64,000 nucleotides of DNA from Saccopteryx bilineata (Eukaryota > Chordata > Mammalia > Chiroptera > Emballonuridae). The stretch is from positions 125,928,239 through 125,992,238 of the forward strand of contig NC_089493.1 in NCBI RefSeq assembly GCF_036850765.1, written 5' to 3'. The notes beneath the pieces were generated by a model. The model saw only the letters and a program-made list of their open reading frames with translations. It made no database searches and was not told the DNA's origin. The translations under genes and the position numbers were made by a program. Below, piece by piece: positions 10,900 through 22,915 of the stretch (position 1 is its first letter; each line of letters opens with the position of its first letter).

Positions 10900-12889
10900 C
10901 CCTATGGGGTTTTTTGTAAAGCGAATATCACTTTACAGTATCTCTAACAACAGCCTATTCTCATTCCTAAAACAAAGGTGGTTGACAAGAATTAGGAATG
11001 CTAGAGCAGATTCCTAAATCCCCTGACACTGCTTTAAGCAGTGGGGTACCAGGCAGTAAGTAAACATATTTCGGGCTGGGAACCTTGTGGCTTTTCTCAT
11101 GGTCTGGCAAAGCATCTGACTGAGCTACCATCTACGACCATTTGGGAAGTGAACCATGTGACTATGGAGCCTTACTAGGGGAAGCAATAAAAAGCAGTGC
11201 ATATTTGCAGCTGCTCAGTACTTTCAGTAATGATTGTAAGAAAGAGATGAGATCAGGCAAGAATCAGCCAAACTGTGAACACAGAGGGAAGGAAGTAGAG
11301 AATGTCTGGATATCTGGGACCTCACAGATGTGGAGAGACCATTGTTTCTTTTATCACACAAGTTATAAAACTAGTATCAGTCACAACTTTTCTCAAAGAT
11401 CTCCCAATAAGGAAGAACGGGGGAAAAAGGGATAAAAAGATTCAGTGCTGGACTAAACATCAGACTAAGAAGATTATATTCCCATTCAAGACTATTATTC
11501 AGATGGCTCTGAGGTACTAGCCATTAAAGGTAGAGAAGCACGAGCCTAGAAATACAGACAAGAAATAAAGAAGGGTTAAGAACTTTATGTGCAGAAAATA
11601 ACTTTGGAGATGGATCCTGACACATGGAAGTGGCAGGCAACAAAGAGATCAGAAATGTGCCAAAGCTTGGAGGGAAATTTACTGCCTGAGACCCCAAAAG
11701 CTCAGCTGCCTAAAACTGATGATTATCCTGGCCCTTAAGCTGCCTCCACAGACGACATACTCTCCAACATCCAATTTATTTTGGGTCTTGAAGGACAATG
11801 GACAAGTAAGAACCTCCTAGAAGGCAGGGCTAGGGTCCACAGTGGACAAAGGATAAGGGATTTCTTCCAGAAAAGAGAACTAGGGGCATCCAGAGGAGCT
11901 AACCAAGAAATGCTCTCCAAGACGCCCATAGGAAGTCTTTGCAAGTTTTGCTTGGCAGCGTTTGATACCTGCTATTGACCAGTGACTGCTGTGTGTTTCT
12001 GGGTTCTTCCTTTTCTGAAAACGACTCTTTGTTTCACTTACTCTGTTCTTGCTCCATCACTATATACTGTGAGGAGCAGATCTCTTCTGAGTCTGCAGAT
12101 TGCTTAGTGATGAAGAGCCACATCAGAACCAAAAACAAAAACCAGAAAACTGCAGTGCAGGAATCCTAGAGTTTGAGCAAGCTGCACTAATGGGGTGGCC
12201 TGAGCATCCTCTCCCTTGGGGAGGGGTAAAGGGATCTATGTGTGGAAAGTAGGGGCTGCAGCAATACCTGGAAGGCCAGAGGGTTGCAGAAAATGCAATC
12301 TGTTACCAAAATCTGTTCTTCCTTGTTCTATAGGACAGCAGCTTGGCCATAACTGTCACCTACACACTACATTTCTGAGCCTCTCCTGCAGACAGATACA
12401 GCCAACTCACTTTGTTTTAATTGACAGAATACGAATAGACAGCTATCTACCACTTCTTGATCTGAGCCACAGACTTTGGGCACATGCTCTCCTTCCCCTT
12501 CTGGTCACCAGACATGGATAAGATTGCAACACTGCTCTAACCACGCAGTTGAGGGAGATACTGAGGGGAGTGGAGCAACAAGATGGAAAGAACTCAGTTC
12601 ATGAAGGGCCTTCAGTAACCTGCCAACCTCTACCACTCAACAGTGTTTTTAATAAGGAGCTAATATTGGAGTTTTATTTTTTAGTCACATCAACTTAGTC
12701 TTCATTCTAGCTTCACCCATACACCTACTGAACAAATATTAAGATTTCAATTCATAAGTTGTACCAGTGTTAAATACCAGGACAATAAAATCTATAGCAT
12801 ACCAAACACTGCACATGTATACATTCATAAATGGTGATACCATCACCACACAATAAATGTACACACTCATCACATACAAAAATTTCATC

Positions 12890-12929
12890 GCACACACACA
12901 CACGTGTGTGTGTATGTGTGTGTGTGTGA
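12890..12929. repeat. (CA)n/(TG)n palindromic simple repeat
   Basis: A CA tract is followed immediately by 'cgtgtgtgtgtatgtgtgtg', giving a near-perfect inverted repeat of alternating purine-pyrimidine. It could adopt cruciform or Z-DNA structure. Confidence 0.95.
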
Positions 12930-13237
12930 GTTTTGTTTTCGGTGTTCTCTGTGTATGATAAAAATTTTAACATGAGAGCCAACCTCATATCTTAAAATGC
13001 ACATTAATTATGTATATGTACAAATTTATGTACACAATTTTACCTCAAAAAAGCATAAAATAAAAATAATGGGGAAAATTGAACACTGACTAGATAACAC
13101 TAAAAACATCTTCAAATGCATTAAGTGTAAAAATGTACTTAGGTTACAAAACAGAATCATTATCTTTTAGAGACACAAATGGAATTGCTTATGGATAAAA
13201 TTATATGATGTCTTATATTTCATATAAAATATGCCAG

Positions 13238-14885
13238 GGAGCGGAAGAATAGTGTGTGCTGGTCTAGATGAGCTCAAATGGGCCCTATGTCATTAGAGCG
13301 GGAGAATAGTGTGTGGTGGTCTAGACGAGCTCACATGGGCTCTATGTCATTAGAGCGGGAGAATAGTGTGTGGTGGTCTAGACGAGCTCACATGAGCCCT
13401 ATGTCATTAGAGCGGGAGAATAGTGTGGTGGTCTAGACGAGCTCACATGGGTCCTATGTCATTAGAGCGAGAGAATAGTGTGTGGTGGTCTAGACGAGCT
13501 CACATGAGCCCTATGTCATTAGAGCGGAAGAATAGTGTGTGGTGGTCTAGACGAGCTCACATGAGCCCTATGTCATTAGAGCGAGAGAATAGTGTGTGGT
13601 GGTCTAGAAGAGCTCACATGAGCCCTATGTCATTAGAGCGGGAGAATAGTGTGTGGTGGTCTAGACGAGCTCACATGAGCCCTATGTCATTAGAGCGGGA
13701 GAATAGTGTGTGGTGGTCTAGAAGAGCTCACATGAGCCCTATGTCATTAGAGCGGGAGAATAGTGTGGTGGTCTAGACGAGCTCACATGGGTCCTATGTC
13801 ATTAGAGCGGGAGAATCGTGTGTGGTGGTCTAGACGAGCTCACATGAACCCTATGTCATTAGAGCGAGAGAATAGTGTGTGGTGGTCTAGACGAGCTCAC
13901 ATGAGCCCTATGTCATTAGAGCGGGAGAATAGTGTGTGGTGGTCTAGACGAGCTCACATCGGCCGTATGTCATTAGAGCGGGAGAATAGTGTGTGGTGGT
14001 CTAGACGAGCTCACATCGGCCATATGTCATTAGAGCGGGAGAATAGTGTGGTGGTCTAGACGAGCTCACATGAGCCCTATGTCATTAGAGCGAGAGAATA
14101 GTGTGTGGTGGTCTAGATGAGCTCACATGAGCCCTATGTCATTAGAGCGGGAGAATAGTGTGTGGTGGTCTAGACGAGCTCACATGGGTCCTATGTCATT
14201 AGAGCGGGAGAATAGTGTGTGGTGGTCTAGACGAGCTCACATGGGTCCTATGTCATTAGAGTGGGAGAATAGTGTGTGGTGGTCTAGACGAGCTCACATG
14301 AGCCCTATGTCATTAGAGCGGGAGAATAGTGTGTGGTGGTCTAGACGAGCTCACATGAGCCCTATGTCATTAGAGCGGGAGAATAGTGTGTGGTGGTCTA
14401 GATGAGTTCACATGAGCCCTATGTCATTAGAGCGGGAGAATAGTGTGTGGCGGTCTAGACGAGCTCACATGAGCCCTATGTCATTAGAGCGGGAGAATCG
14501 TGTGTGGCGGTCTAGACGAGCTCACATGAGCCCTATGTCATTAGAGCGGGAGCATCGTGTGTGCTGGTCTAGACGAGCTCACATGAGCCCTATGTCATTA
14601 GCACGGGAGAATAGTGTGTGGTGGTCTAGACGAGCTCACATGGGTCCTATGTCATTAGAGTGGGAGAATAGTGTGTGGTGGTCTAGACGAGCTCACATGG
14701 GCCCTATGTCATTAGAGCGGGAGAATCGTGTGTGGTGGTCTAGACGAGCTCACATCGGCCGTATGTCATTAGAGCGGGAGAATAGTGTGTGGTGGTCTAG
14801 ACGAGCTCACATGGGCCCTATGTCATTAGAGCGGGAGAATAGTGTGTGGTGGTCTAGACGAGCTCACATGAGCCCTATGTCATTA
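13238..14885. repeat. 57-bp minisatellite, 29 units
   Basis: The unit contains 'tctagacgagctcacatg', 'ccctatgtcattagagc' and 'gggagaatagtgtgtggtgg'. Counting the 'tctaga' anchor gives 29 occurrences (13263 to 14853). The spacing is 57 bp, except for three 55-bp units ending at 13432, 13772 and 14055, where one 'tg' is lost. Unit variants (gagccc, gggtcc, cggccg after 'cacat') are mixed along the array. Because 57 is a multiple of three and the consensus lacks plus-strand stops, long repetitive open frames (19-residue period, WWSRRAHMSPMSLERENS-like) appear. They have no start context, introns or homology and are not regarded as genes. Confidence 0.98.
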
Positions 14886-15686
14886 CTGTCTCAGCTGAGT
14901 GAAGAGTTTAAGTGTTTTACTATATAACATTCTAACTTAATGTTTACACTTAATTTCAAATGTATGTTTGAAATTTTCCACCATAGTTAAAAATAATTTT
15001 TAAAGTAGTTATTAATAATGTTGGATTAATTTTTTAAACTAGGAAAAAGTGGTAAGAAAACATATGTATCATGTGTTATACAGTCATACTTCAAGCAGCA
15101 AAATCGTTTTTAAAATTCCATCAAGTACAGCAAATTAGCATTATAAATATAAACTGCCCTTTTAATGGTTATAAATTTTATTTGTCTTGGTGATTTCATA
15201 ACTATACAAGTTTCATAAGGATATCACTTATGAATCTAAGCTTATGTTTTTATTTAAGTAGCATTACAAAATTATCATAAAAAATAAAATCTATAGTAAT
15301 TTATTATGAAGGTCATTTTGAGGCTCAAATGATAAAGTATGTAAAAATGCCTTGCAAATAATACCATTCTCTGCAAAAAGAAAAGAAAAAAATGCACTGT
15401 GTAAAAAAATTAAACTATCATAAAAGCACCATAAAATGTAAAAAGAAAACACTGAAAGAAAATTTAGGTATAAATGTTTGAAGAAAATTTGAAGTACAAT
15501 GCATATTTAATGCAAACCACTTTAATATACTGGAGATAGTCCATATATGTGAAAAGAGAGGGTAAGTATTCTTTTTCCATTCTTTGGCTTTCTAATAAAC
15601 TGTAGGAATGTCAGGCTTAGAAGAGTCAGGCCACAGGTCAGATACTATATTCCAAAAATACCTAATATCCAACTTTTTTCTAAGGG

Positions 15687-16064
15687 TATTTTTTTTTTTT
15701 TTTGTATTTTTCTGAAGTTGGAAACAGGGAGGCAGTCAGACAGACTCCCGCATGGCGCCCGACCGGGATCCACCCGGCATGCCCACCAGGGGTGATGCTC
15801 TGCCCCTCTGGGGCATCACTCTGTTGCAACCAGAGCCACTCTAGTGCCTGAGGCAGAGGCCACAGAGCCATCCTCAGCACCCAGGCCAACTTTGCTCCAG
15901 TGGAGCCTTGGCTGCGGGAGGGGAAGAGAGAGACAGAGAGGAAAGAGAGGGGGAGGGGTGGAGAAGCAGATGGGCGCTTCTCCTGTGTGCCTTGGCTGGG
16001 AATCGAACCCGGGACTCCCACAAGCCAGGCCAACGCTCTACCACTGAGCCAACTGGCCAGGGCC
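15687..16064 (-). repeat. Bat SINE, long family (Rhin-1-like), copy 3
   Basis: It reads in reverse from a T tract (complement of the A tail) through 'agaagcagatgggcgcttct' to the tRNA head ending 'ggccagggcc'. The target duplication 'ccaacttttttctaag' is perfect on both sides. The CTCF-like core here has lost two bases ('ccaccaggggtgatg'). Confidence 0.93.
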
Positions 16065-16332
16065 CCAACTTTTTTCTAAGTATTTTAAGACACCTAAAAA
16101 ACAATATAGGTAAGTTTAGATACACAAGTATGAGTAATAAAATCTGTGAAATTATTACTATAAATCTTTTTCTAAAATATAGTACACACAGTAGCATGAA
16201 ATTCAGGATCAACACCTTTAAGCAAACAGCCATCACCACCTTAATTAAGAAATGACTACGTCAGGTGCTATTTATGACTTAATTATAACCACTTATTGTA
16301 GTAATATTAATTAGATAAATGTAGTTTTCTCT

Positions 16333-16508
16333 TTTTTAAATTTTATTTATTGGTTTTTAGAGAAAGAGGAGAGAGAGAGAGAGAAGGGGGAGGAGCAGGA
16401 AGCATCAACCCCCATATGTGCCTTGACCAGGCAAGACCAAGGTTTTGAACCGGCGACCTCAGTGTTCCAGGTCGACGCTTTATCCCATTGCGCCACCACA
16501 GGTCAGGC
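16333..16508 (-). repeat. Bat short SINE, second family
   Basis: A T-rich start and a GA-rich tract are followed by 'catatgtgccttgaccaggc', 'ttttgaaccggcgacctcag' and 'gcgccaccacaggtcaggc' (complement of the tRNA-like head). The flanking duplication 'taaatgtagttttc' is on both sides. Confidence 0.9.
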
Positions 16509-16859
16509 AATAAATGTAGTTTTCAAGAAAGAGAAAACTTCCCAAACTAACTACTAATTCTTATTCTCTCCCTCTTCCCCCTTCCCCCACCCCCTTCCTC
16601 CTTGGAGGGCCTTGGAAGCTAGTCATGGTTCAGTCATCTTTGGACTTTTAGGATTTAGCAAACTGGCCAGTAAATATTGGCTGAATGAATCTTTTTAAAG
16701 CTACAGAATCTAAAAGAAAATTCAAGTTTGAGTAAAAAAAAAAATTTGTGATACTCTGTTTCTCTATACAAATATATACATGTTAAAACTTTGAAATTAA
16801 TATAAGCACCTAGACGTTTTAACAAATACTTGTTCCTGTCCAGTGCAGCCTCAGCTTAC

Positions 16860-16917
16860 CAGCATCATGAAGGGCGGTCCTTCCCTGCAGGTCTGCATGT
16901 TCGGTGGGGCAATTGTA
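16860..16917 (-). CDS. UACA: UACA coding exon (ankyrin repeat)
   Basis: The 58-bp exon lies between a TTTAACAG acceptor and a GTAAGC donor. It encodes YNCPTEHADLQGRTALHDA plus one base of the next codon, and includes the ankyrin GRTALH motif. The exon is too short to appear as an independent open frame. It was located by looking for the continuation of the ankyrin series. The next exon is about 9.7 kb away. Confidence 0.94.
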
Positions 16918-17702
16918 CTGTTAAATACAGAATCTTAATCAACTGGAAGAGTTTTATTTTAAAATTAAATATCTAAACTGCTATGAGCAACTGTTATCTC
17001 ATCTATTTATCAAATACTACTAGACAAGCCACTAAATATTTTGACATAAAAGAAATATAATAATAATGTTGTACTGTAAATTTAAAAATTATTTCACCAC
17101 ACAGAAAAACATACGGCACATAACAATAGTCTGGGATATAGAAACTACACTATTGTTTTAGGGTTGTTGTTTTTTTTCAGGCAGGGTTAAAACTTGAAAA
17201 AATGAATCAGAAAAACAAACAAGTTCTGCTGTTAAACTTAGTAGGAAAAAATGTTATGGAAATTCATGACCACACCCTTTAACTGAAAACCCAGCCCACT
17301 AGCTCACAGAATGTTGTGGTTGACTGATTACATGTTTAATGACTAATATTATGTAATATAAGTTACCGATGTTTATTAGAAATATACAGATCTTGTGCTG
17401 GCTCACTTTGTCTCATGTTCTATACCAGACAACAGAAATTCCAATATCTACCTACTGTCAACAGGTAGGTCAGGTCTTTGTTATTTATTTTTAATAGACT
17501 GAGTTATGCCATTGACTTCCCTCAGAGCTTTTGCTCTTTATTGTTCGCATTCTTTCAAGAACGATGGAAAAAATGTTATGTAAACTAACACTCAGAGTTA
17601 GCCTACTACTTTCTTTGATCTCAAATTCCTAAAACATAGTAGATACACATGTATTATTTGCAGTCAAAATAACACAGCCAACATGTCAACTGCTTCTCCT
17701 AC
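16918..17702 (-). other. UACA: UACA intron
   Basis: This 785-bp AT-rich intron has no recognised repeat. Confidence 0.8.
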
Positions 17703-17767
17703 CTGGAGAAGTTTCTGCAGGCACAACGCGTGTCCATACTTCGCAGCCAGGTGGAGAGCATTTCTTC
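17703..17767 (-). CDS. UACA: UACA coding exon (ankyrin repeat)
   Basis: The 65-bp exon follows a TTTTATAG acceptor and ends at a GTAGGA donor. With one base from the preceding exon it encodes exactly 22 residues, GRNALHLAAKYGHALCLQKL and LQ, containing the ankyrin signature ALHLAA. The phase runs 1 to 0, which fits both neighbours. I see no frame damage. Confidence 0.95.
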
Positions 17768-20700
17768 CTATAAAATAAATAATTTAAAATGTAGATGTAA
17801 ATTTTCCAGAGAAATGTGATTCATTTCTTTCAGAATTAGTTGACTGGATCTTTAATTTGTAAGCAGCTTTCAGTTTCTAAGATGTTTTAATAAGATATGA
17901 TTGTACACACCAAGACATAACAATTGGGTAGAAAAATTTAACATACAAATGCATAACGAGTAAGCATTTTGTCTTATTTGCCCTGGACCTCCAGTACCTG
18001 CAGCCAGGCCAGAGACAAAGTAAATAATTATGTACTAGAATAGCGGAGAAGGGAAGGAGAGAGGGGGAAAAGAGAAAGAGAAAAGGAGAATGGGGAAAAC
18101 AGGAAAAGAAAGACACCCAGATTCCTCATAACATTTCTGTATCAGCAGCATGGGTACTAAAATGGGGGAAGTTAAGAGACAGAAGTCAATGAAAGGCTGT
18201 TCTCTAACTATTGTAATTTCTATGCTTCAACTAAAATTCAAAGTCCAGGCCCTGGCCAAGTAGCTAGTTGGTTACAGTATCATTCCGATACACCAAGGTT
18301 GCGAGTTAGATCCCTGCTCAGGGCACATACCTGTACAAGAATCAACCAATGAATGCATAAATAAGTGGAACAACAAATCAATGTTTTTCTCTCTTTCTTT
18401 GTCCTCCTTCCTATCTCTCTAAAATCAATTTTTTAAAAGTTCATTAAGAGACTATGTACTTAAAATCAGTCTGTTCAATTGTGTGTGTCAAAATGTGCAA
18501 TTTAAAGGAAATGACAAGGAGGGCAGGGAAGTGGTTGCTAGATAATCTGAAAGGTTAACTCTGAACACTGAAACTGGTAAATCTACAGAGAATGTTCTCC
18601 CTTCAAATGCCCTTTTTCCTAGTGTACTCCCTTACCCACACATCTCTCTGTGGTGGTGAAAGAGGACAGGGTTTCACCAGGCTAGTCCAGCTCTCAATCT
18701 CTAATGCTCTTCATTCCCTCTAACTTCAAACTTCTGAAAAGCTTTTTTTTATTTCACAAGTAGATCTTTCTGTTAGAAAAGAATTTACACTATGTTCATC
18801 CTGAATGAATCAATTGATTTTCAACTCTGTTTTGTGTAAGTCTGGGTAAGAGGGTAAGCTGTCCTGGGCCTGCTCACTTCCATGCAGATGCCCAATCAGG
18901 CTGACGAGCAAAAGGCCAGGACTCCAGGGCTCCATGCAGGTCCAGATACAAAATGCTAACCATGCCAAAAATTCCCTAATGACAACTAAGCCAGAGTGAT
19001 GACTTCAAATTTCAATTTGCTATTATGCATGGGCACATTTTCTAGAAACATTTTACATTGTGAAAAATGATTAGAACAACTGTCGTTTGCACTGAAATAA
19101 CAGAGTGTGAAGTGGAATGGTGGGAGCAGGCAAGGTGGTGACAGTCCCTGCTGTTCAACAAAATGCCACATAAAAATGTCAGGTCAGGTATTTTCAAGTT
19201 CAAATCCAGCCACTTGAGACAGAGTAGTAAAAGGATCAAGAAAACATCAAATTTAAAGCTTACCACTATAAAGGTGCACACTCGGTGAGACAGAGGTCAC
19301 AAATAACCTCAAAACCACACTCACTTGAAATCCAGTTATCTTCCAGATACTCTCATATTGCTTGCAAATAAAGAAATTAAGATAAAATACATAAAATTCT
19401 TTTAATCAAATTTTATCAAGTATCCACATCTGGATTAAAACAAATGGTGCAAGTGAGAGAAGGTCCTTGTCCTCAGAAAAGGACAACTCTGTCTAAAGAC
19501 AAACATGATAAGCCAAGCAAATAAAAGCATGACTGAAGAACAGCAGAAATAAGACAAAATGAGGTGGCCTGTGCCAGGACGGAGAATGTGAAACGTGAAA
19601 TGCTGTCTGCTGAGCTGGGAAAGCGTCTGAGCCCGGCCAGGCCAGGAGGAGGGAAGGCAGGAGTTACTGGGCTGTGCACCACGCGAAGTGTCCAGAGCAG
19701 AAAGAACACAGAAAAAAACCAAAAAAAACAAACAAACAAAAAAAAACTTGAATCAGCACAATAAATTTAAAAAGCCTTAAGGTTCTAAAGAGATGTGGTT
19801 AGTCCAAATTTCTAAAAACTCATATTCCTCTCCATCAGTGGAATGCGTATATAAGTCAGAGACTGCACTTCTGTTCCTTCACAGGTGGTAGGTACAGTAT
19901 ATGGTGTGGCCTTCAGTTTAGAATTTGATATATATGTAAATAAAGATGATCCTCCTTAATTCAGTTGTGATTTCTCTTTCCTGCTCCCTCCCTCCCATTT
20001 CTAAATAGCAACGGGACTGTGTGTACTGCTCAAGAAACAGCCTCCTAGAAAAAGTATTAAAGTTGTTAAGGAGATTCTCTGCTGTAGGCCGCCTTCCATT
20101 TAACTGACTAACAAAACACAAACACAGAGAAAAAAGCTGTCAGGTGTCCTGGAGAACTGAGAATGGTTACCCTGAGGAATGGAAAACCAACACACTCACT
20201 GAAGAAAGCAACAGCTGTGAGGTAATACTTAAAGGTCTACCTTGTGATGTGTAAAGACTTCACACAGACTTATGCTAAAAGATTTTAAAAGACAGACATA
20301 GGTATGGCTAAGTTTATGCAAAAAACATGGTAAGGGATAATTTTTTTAATAAATGTAGCTAACCAAACACAGAACAGTTTCCTCGTGAGACATAATAATT
20401 AAGAACACATACCCACTGCAGGACCCAGCGCCCACAGACTCACTGGGATGATGATGTGAGGATAAAAGGAGCCGGCATGTGTAAAGCACTTACATGTATG
20501 TCAGCGTCAGATACTCATCATGATCATTACTGGCAATGTTGTTGTAAGGCAGTGAGCTCCCCCCCCCCAAGACACATCCAACCAAATGCCAAATGATCCC
20601 ACAACACAGAGAATTCATAAACTGAATAGAATATGAGTAGAAACTAAATGGCCTTAACAGTTCTTTAAAGTCTGAGATTTTGGGATCCTTTAACACTCCT

Positions 20701-20935
20701 AAGACCAGCAGCTAACTTTAGGTCTTCAGCTGCTCACCAGTCAGTAACCCTCTCTGTTCCATTTCCTGTGCTTGCCCTCTCCCCCACAATACCTCAGAAG
20801 TAACCTCTTCTCAACGACTTAGAAAATTAAGGACTGCTCTTTTCAAATTACGTTGAGGTCTGAATAAAAACATTAGCAGTGGACAATGGCTGTGACCCCT
20901 TCCTGTTTTGTGACAGAAGACGGAGACAAACGCAC
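17768..20935 (-). other. UACA: UACA intron
   Basis: The 3.2-kb intron carries one Ves-like SINE (18246-18437) and a possible MIR fragment near 20400-20520. No element or gene was recognised in 18440-20400 or 20520-20935. A C run lies near 20561. Confidence 0.7.
18246..18437 (+). repeat. Ves-like bat SINE
   Basis: It starts 'gccctggccaagtagctagt', with 'cgatacaccaaggttgcgag' and 'ccctgctcagggcacatac', then 'agaatcaaccaatgaatgca' and a CT-rich tract ending in an A-rich tail. This is the layout of the Ves family of tRNA-derived bat SINEs. Confidence 0.85.
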
Positions 20936-21024
20936 CTGCAGTGTCACTGGCTGTGACATCCACTCCCTGGACAAGGATGGCATTCAGACACTCCAGGTTC
21001 CCCTTGGAGGCTACCACATGGAAG
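20936..21024 (-). CDS. UACA: UACA coding exon (ankyrin repeat)
   Basis: The 89-bp exon is bounded by a TTTTGTCTAG acceptor and a GTGCGT donor. Joined in phase to the previous exon it reads VFHVVASKGNLECLNAILVQ and then GVDVTASDTAG. This is a canonical ankyrin helix-turn-helix unit in the usual UACA order. A few conservative differences from the human protein, as I remember it, are expected for a bat orthologue. The downstream intron is about 3.2 kb. Confidence 0.95.
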
Positions 21025-21595
21025 CTAGACAAAAGGAAATATCTGTGATGACATGGAAACTACCAAAAGTCAACTGTAATGTTACACTAATGTCACCCTT
21101 AATTCAACACACACATTTTAAAGACTGGAGTGCATATATAGTTAACACAGGAAAAGAAATCTATCCCATTTACTAAAAAACTCATCTTAACCCAAATATA
21201 CATATGGGACCAATACTTTGCAGAAATACCTCCTTAGAACTAATGGAATATTTCAATACTGTACTCAATAGTCTTAATAACAGAAAATTTATGCTACACA
21301 TCATTAATTCCATGGTTTATTGTTTCAATAGAAGGCACTGTTGCTTGAAACTTAATAACGTACTGAAAATTTTCTATCAGCAGTGATATAAATAAAATAA
21401 ATTTAAATATCTAGTTTGCTTTGTTTTAAATATACTGAAAATACAAAAACAAATGAGGTTACAGCCAAATGTGAATGCCATAAACTGATCAAAACACTAG
21501 CCCTTCTTTTTAGAATTATCCAGTTAAACAGAATAGAAAAGTCTTCAAAAGGACAAACGAAACTGTACTTGAAAGTCATTAAAGAATTGGCATCG

Positions 21596-21780
21596 GCCCT
21601 GGCCACTTAGCTCACTTGGTTAGAGTACTGTCTCAACAAGGTTGTGGGTGTGATCCCCAGTCAGGGCATATACAGGAATCATCCAATGATGGCATGTATG
21701 AGTGGAACAAAATTGATGTTTCTCTCTCTCCTTCTCTCCCTCTCTCTCTCCCTGCCTCTCTAAAAATCAATTAAAAAAAC
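21596..21780 (+). repeat. Ves-like bat SINE
   Basis: It starts 'ggccctggccacttagctca', continues with 'gtgatccccagtcagggcat' and 'caggaatcatccaatgatgg', then a CT-rich tract and an A-rich end. It is more diverged than the copy at 18246. Confidence 0.83.
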
Positions 21781-21937
21781 CCAACTTTTGGAGACTTCTC
21801 CAAAAGTCTCAAGACTACCACCTAATTCTTCGTTTGGCTCAGGAACCTGTATGACTGGTTGAAGTTTCATATAAACAGACATAATTGAACAATTTCCCTA
21901 ATGAGACAAGTAAAGCCTACTTAAAAATTAACTTTAG

Positions 21938-22307
21938 GCCCTGGCCAGCTAACTCAGTGGTAGAACATTGGCCTGGTATGTGGAAGTCCTGGGTTTGATT
22001 CCCAGCCAGGGCACAGAGGCAAAGCGCCCATCTGCTTCTCCACCTTTCCCCCTCTCTTTTCTCTCTCTCTCTCTCTTCCCCTTCTGCAGCCGAGGCTCCA
22101 TTGGAGCAAAGTTGGCCTGGGTGCTGAGGATGGCTCCATGGCCTCTGCTTCAGGAGCTAGAATGACTTCGGTTACAACGGAGCAATGCCCCAGATGGGTA
22201 GAGCATCGCCCCCTAGTGGGCTTGCCGGGTGGATCCTGGTCAGGCATATGCGGGAGTCTGTCTCTCTGTCTTCCTGCTTCTCACTTCAGAAAAATACAAA
22301 AAAAAAA
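21938..22307 (+). repeat. Bat SINE, long family, copy 4
   Basis: It is complete, from 'gccctggccagctaactcag' to an A tail. The target duplication 'attaacttta' flanks it. The CTCF-like core is present with one change ('gccccctagtgg'). Confidence 0.92.
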
Positions 22308-22639
22308 TTAACTTTAAGCCATGATGTATTCCAGACATAAGATAAAGTACTCCATTGTTTCTTTGATCATCTAATATTTTATTAATCAACTAATATTTAC
22401 AGAAATATTTTGCGTGCATTAAGAATTGACACTGTGCTCCACCAAATCCAAACTGGGAAATAAATACATCAGGACTTGTTGGCAAAGGACAGAGGACTCA
22501 GGCTGAAATAGAACTGAGGCCCTCAGCAGCACAATAACTGCCATGAAGATGGCAGAAGATGAAGGGTATAGAGTACCCAGCAAGGTGCCCGGGACAGACA
22601 CACTGTAGCACACTGTCCGCAGGGGTCTTTCCTGACCAC

Positions 22640-22915
22640 ACCACTCAAATATTTTACAGTTCCCTATCCCCTGAAAACTCAGTTCCCCATCCCTATTATA
22701 TATCTATACAATAGAATTACTCATTTTCTAATACAATACATAAATTGAAGATTTATTTTCTTATAGTCTATCAATCCTTTCCTACTCAACTATAAACTCC
22801 ATAAAAGCAAGGATTTTTGCCTCTTTTGTTTCCTATTACATTCCCAGAACCAATCTAAGTACCAGTAAGATGCTAGGCCCTCAAATATTTGAATAACTGA
22901 ATGCTTAGAGACAAC
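22640..22915 (+). repeat. L2 LINE 3' end fragment
   Basis: The segment resembles the L2 3' terminus: 'ataaactccataaaagcaag', 'gatttttgcctc', 'gatgctaggccctcaaatat' and 'ttgaataactgaatg'. It is diverged and assigned from memory of the consensus. Confidence 0.7.

Larger units (their letters stand above)
7204..16859 (-). other. UACA: UACA intron (9.7 kb) rich in insertions
   Basis: It contains a hAT-like MITE, a CDC42 processed pseudogene, a short SINE, a (TCA)n tract, an inverted CA/TG tract, the 57-bp minisatellite and two more SINEs, all listed separately. I see no recognisable element in 7204-8440, 10730-12880, 12930-13230 or 14890-15680, which are AT-rich with only short uninformative open frames. 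Confidence 0.75.

Noticed and set aside
13238..14885. CRISPR-like direct repeat array
   Set aside because: Repeats are contiguous with no unique spacers, and the genome is mammalian.
13423..14927. Series of long plus-strand open frames with 19-residue repeats as a repeat-protein gene
   Set aside because: They are a by-product of a 57-bp minisatellite whose unit lacks stops. The frame is interrupted by the 55-bp units and there is no start context, splice or homology support.
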